Shown here piece after piece: positions 58,619-64,000 of a DNA stretch of 64,000 nt (the first letter of the stretch is position 1; the number at the start of each line of letters is the position of its first letter). This stretch comes from Arabidopsis thaliana (Eukaryota > Streptophyta > Magnoliopsida > Brassicales > Brassicaceae), in NCBI RefSeq assembly GCF_000001735.4, contig NC_003074.8:22823261-22887260 (forward strand). The letters are read 5' to 3'. The notes under the pieces were generated by a model. The model made no database searches. It had not been told where the DNA came from and was given only the letters and a program-made list of their open reading frames with translations. The translations under genes and the position numbers were made by a program.

Positions 58619-61600
58619 TTAAATTAGAATTTTTTTGTTTCCATTGTACACTTTTAGTATTCTTGATGAGACTTTAGCCCATATTTTTTGGGGGCAGGGT
58701 GGGGCTTCAAGACATAGCCAAAAAATGTCTAAGAGGCCACTGAGAATTATCTCTAAAGCATTTGAGTTATGCAATAAGCCAATAACCAATAAGGATAGAT
58801 AAACTATGTGGGCTCGTTGAGTTTATGTACTTAAGGCCTGATATCTCCCTTCATGGGTTGTAAAATTTGGAGTCCATCATATTAAGGATTACCGGAACTA
58901 GCAGTTTGGCAATTTAGTTGGATTTAATAGTTTGGAGATTTTGTGTGAAGCAAGCATACAGAAACTATGAAGATAATACTTGGGGTTTGTATATTTTTGA
59001 AGGGTTCTTTACTTATTTTATAGAAGAAATACGACGCTTGCTAAATATAGCACGAAATATTTCAAAAGTCTGCATAAAATTCGAGGAAAGCTCCATTTCT
59101 AAAATTAAAAAACGAAATTTTATGATATACTTGTTAATTGAAAAAATCAGTTTAATTTATTTGCTTAACGAGATAATAGAATAACTAAGAAACTTAAAAA
59201 CCAGTGGAAGGAGAAGTAGGTGGCACACATGCTCCATAATTGATATTAAATTTTTGCCAGTATTGGATTTTAAAAACTCTTTAGAAAACAAAAAAAGTGG
59301 AAACTTGAGGAGAAGAGATAGCTAATGAACAAATGAGAATGGGAGCATGAACACGAAAGCCCCTATCTACTAATCTAGTCTAGTTTATTAATTAGTTACA
59401 CCTAATCGCCTCCATTTCTCATTGTCATCTCCCAATAATTTCGGTTTCTAAAGTCCATAGCCTATATAACTCATCCTCACTTGGTCCCTACCCTCTCTCA
59501 ATTCTTTTCATATTAATCCCCTATAATTTCACTGACATATTCATGTTTCTAGCACAATAATATGTTATAGTTAAACATTTATTGTTAGAGTGTTTAGTTG
59601 CTATATAGTGTTAATTTTCAATATACCAGAAAAGATTTAAACGTTTACAAGTAAAAACTTAACCAGAACCAGAAGGTTTATATATGCAGGGACAAATAAT
59701 GGGGGAAGAAGAGAAATTGAGGCCCATCTTCGCAGAGTCTGATCAAGAGATCATGTGATATATCTATCTTTATGGTCCCCTCTGCTCTTATATTATTATT
59801 CACCTTTTTCACATCAATCTAAAACTGAATTTATCACTCACTCACGGATTCACTCAAAGCTACACATAAATTTTAATTTATAGTGTATAATTGAATCCAG
59901 AATCAAACATATATATGTGCATTGTTTTTGTCTTTTGGCTGTTCTTTACTTTCCATTTATAATGATAACAAATCGATCAATATCCCTTGTCGAAATTGTG
60001 ATGTAACATTCACATTTGATTAACTGAATAAAAATGAAAACAATAAATATAGATTGGTATATCCTTGGAGTCATACCTAACTATTTTTAAACAAATTTAA
60101 TAAAAGAGAACATTAATGGACGAAAACACAGAATCTCACCTAAGTTAGTCCTATATTGGTCAGAGGAACAATGTTTGGTTTTTTTCATAACTACTGGATT
60201 TAAATGTGGTGCCATGCAAGTATCATTAATGTTGTTTTAACAGTGTATTGATTGTATCAAACATTAGTCTTGACTCTTGAACTCGTTCAATGAGATTGTT
60301 TTTATATAAAGAAAACGTACGGAGTCTTTTAAATAGTATACTTTGGTAAAAGGATCTCGAAAAGATTCTCCCAGATGGGAGCTTGACCTTACGGTTAAGT
60401 GGGAGTGAAGTAGGTCGAAAGCGACCCTTGGGACTGTACGGACGATTTTATTAGAATTACCAAAATACCCCTTAATAATTGACAATTCCTGCGACCTGCG
60501 TGAGTCTCCACTTCAGGTTTGGGATCGAAGAAGCGGAGAAAAGAGCCAAAGAGTGCGAATGATATGATTACACCATTTGCATTTCTTTTAGATGTGTCTA
60601 ATGCAGAAGTCCCAACTTTTTCATATTTGGAAAGTTTCTATAATTCAACTCTTATTCTTTTTTCTCTTTTTTTTTGTGTGTATACACTATGAACCATCAG
60701 ATTTGAGCAAATAATTAATCTGATCTATAACGAATGGATAATAATACGTATGAAATTTCTACAAAATATTTATGGCTATTTTTTTTTTTTCAATGAATTT
60801 GTGGCTAATATTTATCAACCTATATCGATAACCTATATATTGAAAATTATATCAACCTATATATTGTTGAGAAAATAAAGAACAAATAACCTTATCGATA
60901 TATACTACAAAAGTAATGATCATATCTTATGTTCCAAATAAACTGTAATCATACGGAGTACAAAAAAGACATTTAAAAAAAAAAACGTAATCATTTGAGC
61001 CAAATAAACTGTAAACATGTTAAATATACACACATGCCTGTATTTTACGATTATATATACATGTCGTGCTAATTAGTTTTGTTATTTAATTAATAACATG
61101 GAATATAAAAGTTTGAATCCGAATGGCGAGACATGGATATCACTAATACAAACTACTAAAATTTTAAGTAATTGTATAGTACAAAAATAGTTTTTTTTTT
61201 CAAATACTTTTTAAGTTTTTTTTGCACGTAATGCTTTCATAATTTAATTTCATCAAAAGGAAAACATTTCCCTGTTACGTATGGAAACAAGGAAGGATCT
61301 GATTACTTACCCTAATCGAATCAACGGATCCGATGCATACCGCATGGGGCATACGCATAGAGAGCTTTTAATTTGTAGATTAGTATTATTGACTATAAAG
61401 ATAATCATAATTATTGGTCATTAGCAAACTTAGAGTTTTAAGACACCTTACCCTTTAAGTGGAGGGAAGAGTCGTTTTTATGATTTTAGCACAGCTTAAA
61501 ATTATTGTTTACTATTGTCTAACAAGACCTATGCTAAGATTTATTAAAATAATTACCCCTAAAATGCTCTTGTTAAGGCTCCACCAAAATCAAAAGAAAA

Positions 61601-64000
61601 CAATAAATAAGTTTCTGCTTATATAAAACTCTACAAATTTCTGATGTTACGTATATTGTATACTCGTTATAAGCAATTAGGCATAATGGAAGACAGGGAC
61701 GAAATGTGGTGTACGGTCAAATAGTAAAATTGTACAAAATAAGTTTGGTTTGTGGAAAGTTTGAAAGTTCAATTATTGCAAGAGGTTGAAGGTAAATACG
61801 ACAGTTGGAATCAAATGTTATTTGCTTGACTGGGTTATCAACCTAAGCAAGAAATTTGGTTCTTAAAACAATCTAAACATATTGGTTTGATTAGTACTTC
61901 TTAATCTTTCTGCAATGATAAGTAGTGTACTGTTGATAACCATAACCTTATAGTAGAAGATAGGACCATGTTGGTATTTTTCCACAACTTTTCCTTCTCT
62001 TTTTACAATTCATAACAAATGAATACTGTCGATTAGTTCAATATATAAATATAAGTAATACAAATATTCCTATATTCTTGTAAAATGACGTGGTGACTAT
62101 GACTAAACAGGTGATTAAGTATATTATCAAATATATCAATGGAATATAACAGTGATTAAGAAGAATAAACAAAATTAAAAGATTTTGTGGAATGGATTCC
62201 ACTAAACCACTACGCAATTTAAAAATAAAAATACTTAACTAATGTATAGTTATTTATTCCCATCCATGCGTTCATATTCACTTTGAATGATCATATTCGT
62301 AATCCTATTTATTTATTTTACTATTTGAACCTTTTGTGTGTATAAATAATTTCAACTAGAGAGAATATCCGCAGCAGCTCGTTAAATTAGTCATTGAATT
62401 AAAAAAAGATATTCAAATTTTCACCCAAGAAAAACGAACGCAACTAAAATGACGTTCAAATTTGGCATCATCTTTAGGTGTATATTATTGTGAGAGATAT
62501 GCAAGCATGAAATCTCATGCAGGATAAGAATCATTGTTAAATTTATTTTAATTCCGTTATATTTATGGTAATATCATCCTATTACCTTTTCTAAAATTAT
62601 GTTTCACTCTTTAGTTCAACCTTTGGTGATGAAATTCGATTCTTTCATATCTCGTCTCCGCTTTGCAAGGATTTGTCCGTACAATAATCATATGCACTAT
62701 TTTAATTATTTTTTTGTTGGGTGGGATTCAAAAAAGTTTTTTTTACCCCTCTATCAGCTAGTTAGAGAAGTGAGACTATATATGATTCCAATCAATAATA
62801 CATCACATCTATATTTCGTCTTGTAACGCGGCCACATAATCTTCATCAACGAAGCTTGAATGTTGTAATAGTGTTTCACTATCAACAACACACATTTGTA
62901 GGCCTTATGTAATTAGCGAGAGAACTCTACAGTCTACACTATAACTTTGAGTGGAAATAAATACTCGTATATGGTAACATAAAAATACTATGAACTTATG
63001 ATTATACAAACTTGTAAGTAAAAAAGAGTGGTAAGGCTATGTAATATCGTCGACGTTTTCTAGGTAAATCTTAAGCTATAAAAAAGATTTTGAAACCCAA
63101 ATAGTATCGAGTGATAGCATTAGTCTCATCGGGTGGTTACAAGCCAACATTGATTCGTGTTGCAAATTTTATTAAATACAAGGGTGTACACAAATCAAAA
63201 CGCAATAATATTTTTGGATCATAGTCTTTCTTCACTATCATTGGGAAAAATAAAATAAAATAAGAAAAATAGCGATAGAATTTCCTCTGTAAATGAGCAA
63301 AATTGGTAGGACAAGTCAGCATTTGACACGTGTCGGTCATGAATACGACTAAACAGCGTGGCAATTTCTCTTACTCTGACGTGTCCATGTGGGGACCACT
63401 TTCTCCTCCGACACTTCGGCATGGCTTTCTCAACTTTTTATCACTCTTCTTCACCATTCTCATTTACTAAGCGCGTGTCTCCCACCTCTATCCGATTTAA
63501 TTTTTTAAATTTGACGTTTCAAAAGTTCCTTCTATAAAAGCAATTAACGATAATTATATGAAATCCGTAAACATGAATTTTTCAAATAATTTCGATTTTT
63601 GATTTGCTAAGATTAAAAGCGCGTGAAAGAAAAAAAAGAATACAGCATGAACACCAGCGACTCAGAACTGACTCGGCACGTGGTAACATAAAACTCACAC
63701 GCTTCCCAAGACGCTCGTCCCATAAAGAGTCATGGCTGTGACCTTGTGCGAGTGTGGGTGTAGCCATAGCCTTTGTGGGTCCTAAATAAAAAAAACGATC
63801 AATGGCATAATGTGTAATTAACTCACATTCCACAGTGTTAAATAAAAATTAAATCTGTAACGGAAAAAACAATCTATCTGATGTTACACAAAAAAAAAAA
63901 ATAACGGAAAAAAGAAAATGTGGCCGGGGTTTAATAGAGAAGCCGACACGTTTGCCTGCCACGATCCAGACACAAGACGATGTGGGTAACGGCACCGTCA
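58619..64000. other. Long AT-rich intergenic region with no supported gene
   Basis: 5.4 kb, far larger than the other spacers here. It has no exon-like reading frame or RNA gene I can name. Points of note: a promoter-like CTATATAA near 59460; a less AT-rich island at 60350-60560 with the palindrome ctcccagatgggag; short repeats of atcaacctatat at about 60818 and 60850; and at 63300-64000 a cluster of ACGT-core motifs. The last probably belongs to the promoter of a gene beyond the window. Confidence 0.4.
63325..63334. promoter_or_regulatory. Perfect 10-bp palindromic G-box
   Basis: gacacgtgtc is a perfect palindrome with a CACGTG core, the preferred site of bZIP and bHLH factors. Further ACGT motifs follow (gacgtgtcc near 63378, gcacgtgg near 63676, gacacg near 63945). 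Together they suggest a light- or ABA-responsive promoter for a gene to the right. Confidence 0.4.

Noticed and set aside
60264-60485. 73-codon minus-strand frame in the gene desert
   Set aside because: No motif, no family resemblance and no promoter or splice context; length is within chance.
63137-63833. Short minus-strand frames near the right end
   Set aside because: They overlap what looks like a promoter rich in ACGT motifs, and their translations resemble no protein.
1-64000. A new multi-gene system such as a biosynthetic or defence cluster
   Set aside because: Neighbouring genes are unrelated, well-known single loci with separate promoters; no co-functional set or shared regulation is visible.

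Overview
This window is nuclear DNA of a crucifer, almost certainly Arabidopsis thaliana chromosome 3. Genes are compact and multi-exon, with AT-rich introns and intergenic sequence. The order of recognisable products matches, from memory, loci around At3g61680 to At3g61820. No database was searched, so locus names are recall. Gene models were built by reading splice junctions and checking that phase is kept across each intron.

Layout. 1-10.2 kb (+): a plastid lipase (PLIP1) and a large nucleotidyltransferase with a long disordered tail. 12-15.5 kb (+): a plant-specific protein of unknown role. 16.2-22.1 kb (-): ATG6/Beclin and a single-exon MCTP (C2 domains plus membrane anchor), with tRNA-Gly(GCC) between them. 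22.9-24.9 kb: a patch of broken gene pieces (a RING-H2 ATL fragment, a copied piece of the ATX3 gene, the last exon of a cyclophilin) and a short poly(A) retroposon with 17-bp target-site repeats. 25.2-33.3 kb (-): the F-box gene RMF and the H3K4-methyltransferase gene ATX3. 34.6-40.8 kb (-): a DOMON/cytochrome b561 protein, tRNA-Ala(CGC) on the + strand, and dynamin DRP1B. 41.4-43 kb (+): a DUF212 membrane protein, followed by a broken NYN-nuclease fragment flanked by copies of downstream sequence. 44.6-53.6 kb (-): EMB1703, the E3 ligase SINAT3 and a UVSSA-like repair factor. 53.9-55.2 kb (+): a secreted GH17 glucanase. 56.8-58.3 kb (-): a secreted aspartyl protease. tRNA-Gln(CTG) follows, then 5.4 kb with no gene I can support.

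These are independent eukaryotic genes with separate promoters. They do not form an operon or a joint pathway. Several touch membrane traffic or turnover (ATG6, MCTP, DRP1B, SINAT3), but nothing in the sequence ties them together.

I found no convincing new multi-gene system. The most interesting signals are small. A retroposon-like insertion has doubled the first splice donor of the 13-15.5 kb gene. A duplicated intron-exon junction in the GH17 gene makes a decoy exon. ATG6 and ATX3 each appear to carry a GC-AG intron. The gene-fragment patch at 23-25 kb and the NYN relic at 43.5 kb also stand out.
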